Assembly (NCBI RefSeq): GCF_900461555.1
Contig: NZ_UGOX01000001.1
Coordinates: 819,501-883,500, forward strand
DNA from: Legionella quinlivanii
Lineage (GTDB): Bacteria; Pseudomonadota; Gammaproteobacteria; Legionellales; Legionellaceae
Length of the DNA stretch: 64,000 nt
Direction of reading: 5' to 3'
A model generated the notes under the pieces. The model worked only from the letters and a program-made list of their open reading frames with translations, was not told the DNA's origin and ran no database searches. Shown in pieces: positions 53,068 through 61,978 of this stretch. The stretch's first letter is position 1. Every line of letters begins with the position of its first letter. Made by a program: the position numbers and the translations under genes.

Positions 53068-53316
53068 CTAAGGCTTAAGATAGGAAGCTGCTTCCTCATC
53101 AAGTTCTTCTTCAGAATCCGCTTTTGCTTCTGCCCGGAGCGCTTTTAAAACACTCTTGTCAAGCTGATCTTTAACCGTTTGCCGGAGATCATTTTTCTTA
53201 TCCGCGCCACTGATGGGATGATAAGGCTCATTGCGGGATTTTCTTGCATTGACGGAATTGCTCAGTTTTAAAAATTCTTTCATTTCTGTACTCAAGGTGA
53301 TGATAAAACGAGACAT
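53068..53316 (-). CDS. Small unknown protein
   Basis: Eighty-two residues, charged and helical (STEMKEFLKLSNSVNARKSR; VLKALRAEAKADSEEELDEE). There is no signal peptide and no family recognised. The last residues (AASYLKP) leave the stop only a few bases after a REP-like region. It is probably a real small gene because of its composition, but the support is limited. Confidence 0.45.
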   Translation of the reverse strand: MSRFIITLSTEMKEFLKLSNSVNARKSRNEPYHPISGADKKNDLRQTVKDQLDKSVLKALRAEAKADSEEELDEEAASYLKP

Positions 53317-53511
53317 AAAACTATATTAAAGAAAGGCTATTGTAAATGCCTGTAATCCAACTTCAGAGAGCTGGAACATATGAGCTGGATGCCCCATCAG
53401 GTCGCAAAATCTGTTTTTTACAAGCGATTTATTTTCAATAGCTTATGAGTTATCTTACGCCTGTTTCTGATGGAATCAGAAGCGAAGCCTAATAACTCAT
53501 TGGATTGAATA

Positions 53512-54945
53512 ATGAAAACCCTTTTCGTCAGATTGTTAATCACTTTGTTTTTTATTTCCCTTGGTATTACCAGTAATGCCTTCCCAATACCGAAGTTTTC
53601 CGTAGATGTGATACAACGGGCGCCGTTGGAAATCACAAACAATGGGGTCGCTGTTGCTGTATACAGGGTAACCAATAACACAGCAATTCCCAGGATTTTA
53701 ACGACCAAGCCAATTAAAGGCATTGTACAGCTTGCTGGTGGGAGCGGAATGTGTTCTTCTCCGTTTCTTCTGCAAAGAGGGGAGTTTTGCCTTCTGTACC
53801 TGCAAATTAATGGCAGTCTTATTGATCCTGTGGTCAAAGGCGGGCCTATTGTCTGTAAAACGAAAGCGCCGGGTGATAATTCACCTGATGAATTTTTATG
53901 TTCGCAACCCAGTATACTGGATGGCCTCGATGTAACCCGTATTGAACCAAAAAATACGCCCTGCACTGTCGATGCTCAATGCCAGACCAATTTTTGCGAT
54001 CCCCTGACTCACACTTGCAGTTCATGCAGATCCAACAGCGACTGCGCTTCGGGCAGTATTTGTAACAGCTCGGGAACCTGCACTGCCCCACCGGGGATTC
54101 CTTGCAGTATCAATACCGACTGTCAGAGTAATTTCTGTAGTCCTGTAACTCATCTTTGCAGCAATTGTTCCACGAGCGCCGAATGTGTTGCTGGAAGCTG
54201 CAGTAGTGCTGGTATCTGTGTTTCAGCCAATGGCGCAGCCTGTTCGGGTAATCAAAATTGCATTGCCGGCAGCCAGTGTCTTTCTGGCCAATGTGCCTCA
54301 CCCAATGGTGCCGTGTGTCTGACCAATGCAACGTGCCAAAGCGGCTCCTGTATTCTGGGACGTTGTCAGGGATTAACTAACGGCAGCTCCTGCATTTTAA
54401 ATTCAAATTGCCAAAGCAATTTTTGCTCGGCTGGAGTCTGTGCCACACCCAATAATGGCGCTCCTTGTACCTCATCTCTGCAATGTCAAACAGGTTATTG
54501 TTCGCCGGCAACTCAGACTTGTGCCCAGCCCAATACTGGCGCTCCCTGTAGTGTGAACTCATCCTGCCAGAGCAATCAATGTGTAAACGGCGCCTGCACG
54601 GCACCTGTGCTGATTTGTCTATCGGCTGCTGACTGCGCCAATGGCGAAAACTGTATGGCTGGAGTTTGTACCCAAATGTGTACACCACAAAGCTGCAACC
54701 AGATTCCCGCAAACTGCGGATTTAACAGTGATGGCTGTGGGGGAACAATAGATTGTGGTTCCTGTCCATTTCCGCAGACTTGCGGTGGCGGCGGTTACTC
54801 ACTATGTGGCAATAATGCCTGTGTGCCGCAGACTTGTCAGCAAGTGGGAGCGACCTGTGGACCAATAGCTGATGGTTGTGGTGGTCTTAACAACTGTGGC
54901 AGTTGTGCGCCAGGGCAGTCCTGTATCGGAAATACCTGTCAGTAA
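53512..54945 (+). CDS. Secreted cysteine-rich repeat protein
   Basis: A 477-residue protein with a signal peptide (LLITLFFISLGITSNA, then FPIPK). Residues 25-145 form a beta-sandwich with two cysteine pairs. From about 145 on there are some ten short cysteine modules of the kind CSINTDCQSNFCSPVTHLCS and CILNSNCQSNFCSAGVCATP, loosely like Dickkopf/EGF-type disulfide modules. Two larger C-terminal repeats follow (CNQIPANCGFNSDGCGGTID; CQQVGATCGPIADGCGGLNN). It must fold in the periplasm or outside the cell. Repeat number probably varies between strains. Likely a surface or secreted binding protein. Confidence 0.7.
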   Translation: MKTLFVRLLITLFFISLGITSNAFPIPKFSVDVIQRAPLEITNNGVAVAVYRVTNNTAIPRILTTKPIKGIVQLAGGSGMCSSPFLLQRGEFCLLYLQINGSLIDPVVKGGPIVCKTKAPGDNSPDEFLCSQPSILDGLDVTRIEPKNTPCTVDAQCQTNFCDPLTHTCSSCRSNSDCASGSICNSSGTCTAPPGIPCSINTDCQSNFCSPVTHLCSNCSTSAECVAGSCSSAGICVSANGAACSGNQNCIAGSQCLSGQCASPNGAVCLTNATCQSGSCILGRCQGLTNGSSCILNSNCQSNFCSAGVCATPNNGAPCTSSLQCQTGYCSPATQTCAQPNTGAPCSVNSSCQSNQCVNGACTAPVLICLSAADCANGENCMAGVCTQMCTPQSCNQIPANCGFNSDGCGGTIDCGSCPFPQTCGGGGYSLCGNNACVPQTCQQVGATCGPIADGCGGLNNCGSCAPGQSCIGNTCQ

Positions 54946-55188
54946 GAAGGAAATTAGCGCCTGACTAGAGGCATGGGTATCTACCTGTCACCCTATGGCA
55001 TGTCCCAGATATCTCTAGCATGCTGCTTGTCCCTGAGAGGTGGTCACCAAATTTAACCACCCTATAAGAGTCTACGTACCCCGTTAGAGCCTACGTACCC
55101 CGCTTTATGCGGGGTATCCATAACAATGGTAGTGAGTTTTAAAATGCGTTTGCAATCAGACGCACTGCCTGGATACCCCGCATAAAGC

Positions 55189-56477
55189 CTGAGGGATCCC
55201 CTCATAATTCTCTCCCTGCAACTAGTATCTCTATTTGCAGGGCCTCGACGGCTTTATCATAATCAATTCTATATTTAAATTTCCTTTGTATGATTCGACA
55301 GCCGAGATAGAACAAAGAAAGCACTCGTTTTTTTTGGGATGTGTTGGCTTGAAAAGAGAGATGCCATCGCTTGTTTTCAGCAACGAAGCCGGTTAAATAA
55401 GCAATTAAAGTAGCCAACATAGCAATCATTAGTAACACTTGAATTCGCTCTATTGATTTTGAGTAAGCATGTTCAAAGCTAAAGCCATATTGAGATGACT
55501 TTAAATCTCGAAAATTCTGCTCTATTTGCATGCGTTTGAAATAGATTGAAAAAGGGTTAAACGATGTTTCTGTATTGTTTAATGAACTTGCTAAAAGCCA
55601 AGGTTCATTGGCTGATTTTGAATACACCTTGTCTTTCTTGCTTTGCGCTTTCTTTTTGTACTTATTAAAACGTGTACGTTTTTTTGCGGATAGCTTTATT
55701 AAATAAAGAAATGTTTCTATTGGGTCTGTTTTAGAGACAATGCCCCACCCCAGAGATTGTCCTTGTTCGGTCGCCTTTTCCTTTGAATCACAATAATATT
55801 CCCAGTAAGTATGGGTATCCAATCGATAACATATATTACCCCGGATACGGCCAACATAGTCCCAACCTTGTTTTAACACCAACCGAAACCATGAATTATA
55901 AAAACCAGCATCCGTAACTAATATCGGGAGACTTGTCTCAGGCAGAACTTGCTTTAAATTCTGTAAAAATAAGTGATGCGCTTTGTCACTATTTTCATAT
56001 TGGCGAGGAAATACCTCTTCATAGACTGATAACGCACGGCCTTTAGCGACTAATGAGGCTCTAAGCAAATAATGCGTTGTATTAGGAACATGGCTCCAAT
56101 CTACCAGGATAATAGGACGACTATTTGTTCCAATTAACCTATGGGCTGTTTTTTGGTATATCGAGAATCGCTCTCCATGCAGGTTTTTATTCCCTAAAAA
56201 ACGATCACAGCGTTTAATATTATTCTTTTCTTGAGCCTTATTTTTTAATGCTCGCCCCAACTGAGTTAACGACAGCTTTTTTTCCCTGAGTAAGGCATTG
56301 ATAAATAAATTAAGAGTATTAAATCGTTTTCCATGGATAGTACTTGATAGCAAATTGTGTAAAAATCGCTTTATGTGCATGAGATATCCTAATCAAAATT
56401 GTTCGCAAAACTATTTGATCATATATCTTCATGCACTGCCACTTTTTAATATCCCTATTTATGAGGGGAGCCCTCAG
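55189..56477 (-). mobile_element. IS4-family insertion sequence
   Basis: The left end reads ctgagggatcccctcataa from 55189. The right end, read in reverse, is ctgagggctcccctcataa ending at 56477. These 19-base ends differ at one position. The outermost CTGAGGG may belong to the palindromic target instead, so exact borders are uncertain. One intact transposase lies inside. Confidence 0.75.
55202..56380 (-). CDS. IS4-family transposase
   Basis: A 392-residue DDE transposase, apparently intact. The first catalytic Asp lies in PIILVDWSHVPNTTHYLLRA, the second in ILVTDAGFYNSWFRLVL, and the Glu in IYFKRMQIEQNFRDLKSSQY (the YREK-like region of the IS4 family). The N-terminal part (LNLFINALLREKKLSLTQLG; NIKRCDRFLGNKNLHGERFS) is typical of the IS10-like group. 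The element could still be mobile. Confidence 0.9.
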   Translation of the reverse strand: MHIKRFLHNLLSSTIHGKRFNTLNLFINALLREKKLSLTQLGRALKNKAQEKNNIKRCDRFLGNKNLHGERFSIYQKTAHRLIGTNSRPIILVDWSHVPNTTHYLLRASLVAKGRALSVYEEVFPRQYENSDKAHHLFLQNLKQVLPETSLPILVTDAGFYNSWFRLVLKQGWDYVGRIRGNICYRLDTHTYWEYYCDSKEKATEQGQSLGWGIVSKTDPIETFLYLIKLSAKKRTRFNKYKKKAQSKKDKVYSKSANEPWLLASSLNNTETSFNPFSIYFKRMQIEQNFRDLKSSQYGFSFEHAYSKSIERIQVLLMIAMLATLIAYLTGFVAENKRWHLSFQANTSQKKRVLSLFYLGCRIIQRKFKYRIDYDKAVEALQIEILVAGREL

Positions 56478-56661
56478 GCATAAAGCGGGGTACGTAGGGG
56501 ATTAACATTATAATTATAAATCAATCTTTTATGTTCAAATTTTGTGACCATCTCTCAGGGACAAGCCGAGGGACGTAGAAACGAAGAGCAGCAATGACTA
56601 AATGGACATTTTGTGATCATAATGATATTATTGTGTGCTTTGCGGCTGTATGAAATGACCA

Positions 56662-58584
56662 ATGCCTAGAACTTACCGATTTATTCAATATAACCCGAAA
56701 AAGCAGACTCAGACTTCTCAGACTTCTCAGACTTCTCAGACTTCTCAGAATAGCCAGGTTATCCAATATGATGTTAATTCCTTAAAAAATTATATTCCGC
56801 AAGCGGAGCTTGGCCAATACAGTTTTGATCCATTATTTAATCAGTTAATGGGAATTCCTATAGAACGATTTCAATACCAGAAAGCAGCAGAGATTATTGG
56901 AGATTTCATCAGGACTAATGGCCGGGAAAATGATAAGTCTTCTTTGGAAGATGCAGTTAAAAAAAGAATAATCGAATGCTTCCACAGAGTAATGCGTTTG
57001 CCAAAAGATGTCTTCGTTATCCAGTATCAAAAAGAAGAGGAAATCAAGATTCATGTCAATCCTTTACTGGATATTTTCTTTAGTCAATTTTCAAATGCAT
57101 TGCGTTTAAACAGCAAGGCGAAAGAACGCCAGTGTAATTTTAACGAAGCTTTTCGCCTTTTTTGCCGCATAATTGCTATAAAGGCGATACTGGTTTCTCA
57201 AAATCTGCCGCTGCCTTTAACCGCATCCCAGGAAGCCTCTTCAAAAGATGTCAGGCGCTCGTTCAATGCACTTGAAAAACGTGCTGCTGAAAAGTTAGGA
57301 AGCACAAACCCATCTGAAATACCCAGGCTGAAATACAATGAGTCTCTAGGTAAGTGTATGAACGGTAAACTAGCTTCAGGTCATTTTATGGATGCCAGAC
57401 GCTTACAAGCCCGTTATACCGACAAAAAATTGTCGCCTGCTGATGTCTGGCGCGACAACCAGACCAAACTTTATGTGTTTGAAAGTTTTTTCAAGCGCCA
57501 TCTACGAGAACTTGAGAAACCCTGTCGTGAAGGAAGCCAACGCAACTTAAGCGGTAAAAAACTGATAATGGATATCATCGGACGAAGGGGATGCGGGCAA
57601 TTTAGCCCGCAATTGACCATTGATATCCTTCAATACCTCCAATGTGTTTATTCCCCGCTGGTAATTCGGAATGTAATAGACAACAGCGCCGGTTGGGGGG
57701 ATCGTTTCACCGCTTTTATGGCCTGTCCCCAGATTGAGTGGATACTGGCTAATGATATTGCCGACCTGCAGCCTATTTATGAACGCATGCGTCAATTTTT
57801 CAAACCGCAAAAAAAGATTGCTTATCTGCGTAAGCCTCTGGAAGAGATTCAGCCTGAAGATTTACCTTGGCAAAAAGGAGAGGGTCCTATGCGTTTTGAC
57901 GCGCTTATCAGCAGCCCGCCTACCACGCAGGAAATTTATGGAAGTACCGAAGGGCAGGCCTGTCAGGTATATAAGACTCCACAGGACTATATGGACAAGT
58001 TTCTGGTCCATCTTGTGCACTGCGCACAAGTGGTGTTAAAAGCCTCCGGGGTAGTAGCTTATGAAATCAAAGGAAATGGTTCCAACGCCGATAACAAAGG
58101 ATTCAAATATGACTATCCGAGAGCCTTATATAAATGCTTTGAGCAAAATCCTTCAGTGTTTTCCAATACAAGAATGACATTAATAGAATACTCTGGTTTC
58201 TCTAAAGCCCGATATGGAACGGAGGGCACCAGTCTGGTGAGCGCTCAATACACACCCGTAATGCCGGCGCAGTTGTTAGACTTTTTACCCATCCCTGAAC
58301 CGGCTTCCAATTCAAGCAACGCGGATAGAAATGCGTCCGCTCAGCCGATGATCACAGGCGAGAAACGCAAACGTGATAATAGCTACGAAACTCAGGAAAC
58401 AACTGCCAAAAAGCCAAGATACTCTGCAAAATCCGAGATTGCCCATTCTGTTTGCTCTGAAGAGCAGGTCATTAAACCAGATGAACAATTCAGACGCAGG
58501 ATTCTTATTAAATTCGGATTATTCAAGCCGGTACTGGAGTGTGAACAATCAGCATGCCCAAGGCCGTCTCCACCTGCCTCATAA
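56662..58584 (+). CDS. Methyltransferase-fold protein with bipartite nuclear localization signal; predicted nuclear effector
   Basis: A 640-residue protein with no signal peptide. Residues 16-32 are a QTS tract encoded by four exact copies of cagacttct. The middle (331-480) has the motifs of an amino-group (DNA-type) SAM methyltransferase: motif I VIDNSAGWGDRFTAFMA (340-352), an acidic residue after the next strand (LANDIADL), motif IV FDALISSPPT (412-421, like DPPY/SPPY), and VVAYEIKGNGSNADNKGF. The C-terminus has KRKR (568-571), 11 residues, then KKPR (583-586), a textbook bipartite nuclear localization signal. Together this suggests a protein that enters the host nucleus and modifies DNA or another macromolecule. 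Secretion and activity are inferred. Confidence 0.7.
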   Translation: MPRTYRFIQYNPKKQTQTSQTSQTSQTSQNSQVIQYDVNSLKNYIPQAELGQYSFDPLFNQLMGIPIERFQYQKAAEIIGDFIRTNGRENDKSSLEDAVKKRIIECFHRVMRLPKDVFVIQYQKEEEIKIHVNPLLDIFFSQFSNALRLNSKAKERQCNFNEAFRLFCRIIAIKAILVSQNLPLPLTASQEASSKDVRRSFNALEKRAAEKLGSTNPSEIPRLKYNESLGKCMNGKLASGHFMDARRLQARYTDKKLSPADVWRDNQTKLYVFESFFKRHLRELEKPCREGSQRNLSGKKLIMDIIGRRGCGQFSPQLTIDILQYLQCVYSPLVIRNVIDNSAGWGDRFTAFMACPQIEWILANDIADLQPIYERMRQFFKPQKKIAYLRKPLEEIQPEDLPWQKGEGPMRFDALISSPPTTQEIYGSTEGQACQVYKTPQDYMDKFLVHLVHCAQVVLKASGVVAYEIKGNGSNADNKGFKYDYPRALYKCFEQNPSVFSNTRMTLIEYSGFSKARYGTEGTSLVSAQYTPVMPAQLLDFLPIPEPASNSSNADRNASAQPMITGEKRKRDNSYETQETTAKKPRYSAKSEIAHSVCSEEQVIKPDEQFRRRILIKFGLFKPVLECEQSACPRPSPPAS

Positions 58585-58588
58585 GAGT

Positions 58589-58617
58589 TTCGATTAAAGA
58601 GGCGCTGCTGTTATAAT
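58589..58617 (+). promoter_or_regulatory. Candidate promoter for the secreted two-gene operon
   Basis: ttcgat (58589-58594) and a perfect -10 tataat (58612-58617) are 17 bases apart, about 75 bases before the start at 58692. Confidence 0.45.
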
Positions 58618-58691
58618 GCAATTGCCGAATCGAGAAATTGGCAGTAAAGTAAAAATTGGCTCTGAACGGTATTGGATGGAATAGACGAGTG

Positions 58692-59978
58692 ATGAATATT
58701 TTCTCTGTTAAAAAGATTGCATCAGTGTTGCTGTTATTGTTTCTCTATACCGGATTAGCCAATGCTTACACGGTTCCCAAAGCGTTCATGGATCTGTATT
58801 TTGATTTCACAGGAACGAATGAACCCGATTTTCCTAAAAAGCATAAAACTATTTCACAATATCTGCTGCAATCTGAAACAGCTAAAAATAAAACCAACCC
58901 ATTTGCCGGGCCGCTGGTATTGGTTCTGGATTCATCCATTTATATCTATGATAAAAACCGCAAATTACTCTTTAAGAAATTGCTTCGCACCAATCGCGCC
59001 AGTGGGTTTTATGAATTAACCGCTATCTCGCATATTGGTCCGGCACTTGCCTATCTGGCCAAAATCAAGGAGAACGGCGATCCCTCCTGGCAGCCGGCGA
59101 TGAATTCACTGCTGGCAAATATCAAACGAGTACGCGCTCTGAATGCCAGCATCAAGAATAACTGGCTTGAGCGGGCAAATATTAAACCCTGGCAGCATCA
59201 TATTATGCAAATCAGGGCAATGACTGATTATGCCTTGTCAATGGCAGGAAATTATATTGTATCAGTTCAAAAAGGGGCGCCTTTTGATTTAAGAGCTGTA
59301 CAAACCAATTTTCTTAACGGCAATAAAGAATACCCCATTTCCTATAATACGGTGATGGTGGGAACGTTCATGTTAACGGCATTGGAAAGTATGTCCGTGG
59401 TGCATGACGATATTGCCAAACTCAAGCTGGACTGGCCTCATGCAATGGTAATCGTTCGGAATGTGGCAGGCAATAATGTAACTTCTGGCTTAACCGAAGG
59501 AAGTAACTGGATGGTGGCTTTTATCAACGCAGTTTCAGAAAATACATTGCCGCGCGATCGCCTTTTTATTGCTCCCTATGCCAAAGTAATTCCTGAAGTA
59601 GGCCAATCTTTACTGCCTGAGTCGGCCTACAACTATTATGTTAAAAATGTCTGGGGAAGTGTCTATAATCGTACGCATGTCGCCAAGGCGGTGTTCACTA
59701 ATTTGGAAACGATTTATCTGCCTGAAAGACCCGCTATTCCGGGCGATTTTCACTATTCCTCGGCAAATGATATTATCGATTTTATGGTTCGATTAAAGCA
59801 TTCCCTGCAGGATTCGAGAGAAATGCTTTCCAATACAGTCGGCTACTGGATGGCAGGGGAGCTGCAATCCAAAGCCTGGGATCTTAAGACAATTCAGATC
59901 CCGGGATTGACGACTGGCTTTCCTGAGGGTGTAACCGCTTATCCTGAAAAAAATCCTGAAATAGGCAGTACGACGTGA
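58692..59978 (+). CDS. Secreted protein of unknown function (possibly DUF5624-like)
   Basis: Start at ATG 58692, which places a signal peptide at the very N-terminus (KKIASVLLLLFLYTGLANA, cleavage before YTVPK); the frame extends to 58656 but would bury it. The mature 400 residues are a mixed alpha/beta globular protein with segments such as GPLVLVLDSSIYIYDKNRKL, FYELTAISHIGPALAYLAKI and VVHDDIAKLKLDWPHAMVIV. I think this is the Legionella family known as DUF5624 but cannot confirm it. Its stop overlaps the next start (acgtgaaa), so it is translationally coupled to the EAR propeller protein. Confidence 0.65.
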   Translation: MNIFSVKKIASVLLLLFLYTGLANAYTVPKAFMDLYFDFTGTNEPDFPKKHKTISQYLLQSETAKNKTNPFAGPLVLVLDSSIYIYDKNRKLLFKKLLRTNRASGFYELTAISHIGPALAYLAKIKENGDPSWQPAMNSLLANIKRVRALNASIKNNWLERANIKPWQHHIMQIRAMTDYALSMAGNYIVSVQKGAPFDLRAVQTNFLNGNKEYPISYNTVMVGTFMLTALESMSVVHDDIAKLKLDWPHAMVIVRNVAGNNVTSGLTEGSNWMVAFINAVSENTLPRDRLFIAPYAKVIPEVGQSLLPESAYNYYVKNVWGSVYNRTHVAKAVFTNLETIYLPERPAIPGDFHYSSANDIIDFMVRLKHSLQDSREMLSNTVGYWMAGELQSKAWDLKTIQIPGLTTGFPEGVTAYPEKNPEIGSTT

Positions 59979-61132
59979 AAGGGTTTTTCAGACCGCTATC
60001 AGGAGTCCTGCTCTTTTTTCTTAGTATGAACGCCCATTCTACTATGTTGAAAATGTATCAAAGTCTTGATACATCCGGTGCACGCGAAATCACCCCCTTT
60101 AAGCTAAATGGCAAACAATATATAGGGGTGGCTCAATTGGCCAAAGATAATCCGCATGCGCCTGCCAATATGAATGGGGGTGATTCGGATGTGGATGTAC
60201 TGATTTATCAGATGGGAAAAAAACAGTTCCATCTTTACCAGAAAATCCCGGGCCATGGTAATGAAGGTCTTACTTTTTTTAAAATCAATGACCAGGCATT
60301 CATTGCTGTTGCCAGTGTCCGTTCAGGTCCTGGTGCGCCTTACAATCTAAATACTTACTCGATGATTTATCGCTGGGACGGCAAGTATTTTATTCCCTTT
60401 CAGCAATTTTATGGACGAGCTGCCAAGCAATGGCGCTTTTTTTCTATCGCAAACCGTTACTTCCTGGCTTTAGCTACCGGTGTACAAGTTCCCGGGCAAA
60501 AGTCAGTGCCCAATGATTCCAGAATTTATGAATGGAATGGTAAAGAATTTGTTTTATTTCAGCGCCTGCCCAGTCGATGGGCTTATTCATTTACAGCATT
60601 TAAAATTGGAGATAATACGTATCTGGGGCTTGCTGATCACCTGGATGGTGTAACTATTTTTAACTGGAATGGCAAACAGTTTAAGCCCATGCAGCATATT
60701 TCCGAGCGGGGTGCGCGAGCGCTTAAGCATTTCAAAATTGAGAATGAGCATTATCTGGCCTATGCCAATATCCGCAGGACTTCAAAACTGCTTCACTGGA
60801 ATACAAAACAGTTTGAGGACTATCAAAATCTTTCAGAGTCAGGAGGAAGAAATTTTAGCTGGTTTACCCTTAATGGCCGGCATTTCCTCTTTCTGACAAG
60901 ATTTATTACCGGAAGTAAAGAAAAGCCGGTTAGTAATCTGGATTCCCTGCTCTATGAATGGAAGAAGGGGCAATTGCATTTAGTTGAGAAATTGCCGGGC
61001 TTTGGCGCTGTTGCAGCTCATTTTTTCAAGTGGAATAATGAGAGTTTTCTCACTCTGGCGAATAGTCTCAGCAAGGATATTCGTTTCCGGGTAGATTCTG
61101 TTATTTATAAATTGGGTTCAGACACTAAATGA
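59975..61132 (+). CDS. Secreted EAR/EPTP-repeat beta-propeller protein
   Basis: Start at GTG 59975, overlapping the previous stop by 4 bases. A signal peptide (PLSGVLLFFLSMNAHS) is followed by about seven repeats of some 45 to 50 residues with the EPTP/EAR pattern (FTAFKIGDNTYLGLADHLDG, then WNGKQFKPMQHISERGARAL; KHFKIENEHYLAYANIRR). EAR repeats form the seven-bladed propeller known from LGI1/epitempin and VLGR1. In bacteria they are rare and mostly predicted as surface or secreted binding modules. Likely partner: the coupled upstream protein. Confidence 0.82.
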   Translation: MKGFFRPLSGVLLFFLSMNAHSTMLKMYQSLDTSGAREITPFKLNGKQYIGVAQLAKDNPHAPANMNGGDSDVDVLIYQMGKKQFHLYQKIPGHGNEGLTFFKINDQAFIAVASVRSGPGAPYNLNTYSMIYRWDGKYFIPFQQFYGRAAKQWRFFSIANRYFLALATGVQVPGQKSVPNDSRIYEWNGKEFVLFQRLPSRWAYSFTAFKIGDNTYLGLADHLDGVTIFNWNGKQFKPMQHISERGARALKHFKIENEHYLAYANIRRTSKLLHWNTKQFEDYQNLSESGGRNFSWFTLNGRHFLFLTRFITGSKEKPVSNLDSLLYEWKKGQLHLVEKLPGFGAVAAHFFKWNNESFLTLANSLSKDIRFRVDSVIYKLGSDTK

Positions 61133-61145
61133 TACAGAGGTTATA

Positions 61146-61904
61146 ATGCCTGGTGTGATACACATTGAAGTTCATTTAAAAGATACTGGTAGTATTACTT
61201 CGGGTAATCAGCAAAGAACCTTTAAAAAAATTACTTTTTATTTTAATAATCTCGATGCGGCTAAACAAAAGTATGCAGAGCTGGTGAATCATAAAAGCAT
61301 TAATCTTCAGGAATTGTCTATTAAATTTCGACTTCCGACAATACATATTATTGAGCCTTCCATCTCGGTCGACTGGGGGCAAATCGATTCCAAACTGTTT
61401 TATCAGGCTTCACAATATCCCAGAGATCAAGTGGTAGCCAGTGGAGAAAGCATTATTCGATTTGTGACCAATCAAATCAGTCTGGATGAGTTGAGGAAAA
61501 GCCAGCTTTGGGTTGCACAAGCTGATGATCTGGGGAGGTTGCTGGCAGAAATTTCAGGCAGCATAATGCAAATTACTATCAACAGTGAGCAGGGTAGTGT
61601 TCCTGAGGAATTCACAAAAAATTATGTTGGCAGTCTGCTTAAGCGTTTAAAGGACGATAGTGCCGGATTGGTTGATATTCCCAAAGCGATTCCGGATCGC
61701 TTGAAAGATAGCATAATACAAGGGTTTGCGCGCCAGATCAGATTAACTGCATACAATACTAAAACGCAGATCAATGCCGCGACCAGTCATTTCTTTCGTG
61801 CTTTCCAGGAAGAAGCTTCTTCTGACTTGTCTTTGCCTGCAAAAGAAGATTCTAAGCCTTCAGAGGAACCCTTATCATTGTTTGTGCCATCATCAGCGAC
61901 TTAA
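61146..61904 (+). CDS. Unknown protein; effector candidate
   Basis: A 252-residue protein, 13 bases after the propeller gene with a clear site (agagg five bases before the ATG), so probably in the same transcript but without a signal peptide. It starts with a beta-hairpin (VIHIEVHLKDTGSITSGNQQ) and becomes helical. It ends in an acidic, serine- and proline-rich tail (SSDLSLPAKEDSKPSEEPLS), a form often seen in Dot/Icm substrates. No family recognised. Confidence 0.5.
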   Translation: MPGVIHIEVHLKDTGSITSGNQQRTFKKITFYFNNLDAAKQKYAELVNHKSINLQELSIKFRLPTIHIIEPSISVDWGQIDSKLFYQASQYPRDQVVASGESIIRFVTNQISLDELRKSQLWVAQADDLGRLLAEISGSIMQITINSEQGSVPEEFTKNYVGSLLKRLKDDSAGLVDIPKAIPDRLKDSIIQGFARQIRLTAYNTKTQINAATSHFFRAFQEEASSDLSLPAKEDSKPSEEPLSLFVPSSAT

Positions 61905-61978
61905 TAGCGGAGAGTGTATGTGTCTTGACATTCTGTATTCATCAACTTAGCATGCAAGAATTTTAGCCTGGAAACACG

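Larger units (their letters stand above)
55025..56566. repeat. 30-base inverted repeats enclosing the IS4-family element
   Basis: The arms at 55025-55054 (gcttgtccctgagaggtggt, continuing caccaaattt) and 56537-56566 are reverse complements at 28 of 30 positions. Inside both arms, further in, lie copies of ctacgtaccccgctttatg (from 55092 and, inverted, up to about 56499). The IS4-family element therefore sits within a larger palindromic repeat structure. The intervening 54946-55188 has no gene. Confidence 0.65.

Noticed and set aside
53846-54712. Long antisense frames opposite the cysteine-rich gene
   Set aside because: They arise from the cysteine-codon-rich repeats on the other strand; no start signals or families are visible.
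56704-56755. Short regular repeats that could suggest a CRISPR array
   Set aside because: The unit is 9 bases, contiguous and in frame inside a coding region; there are no spacers and no cas genes.
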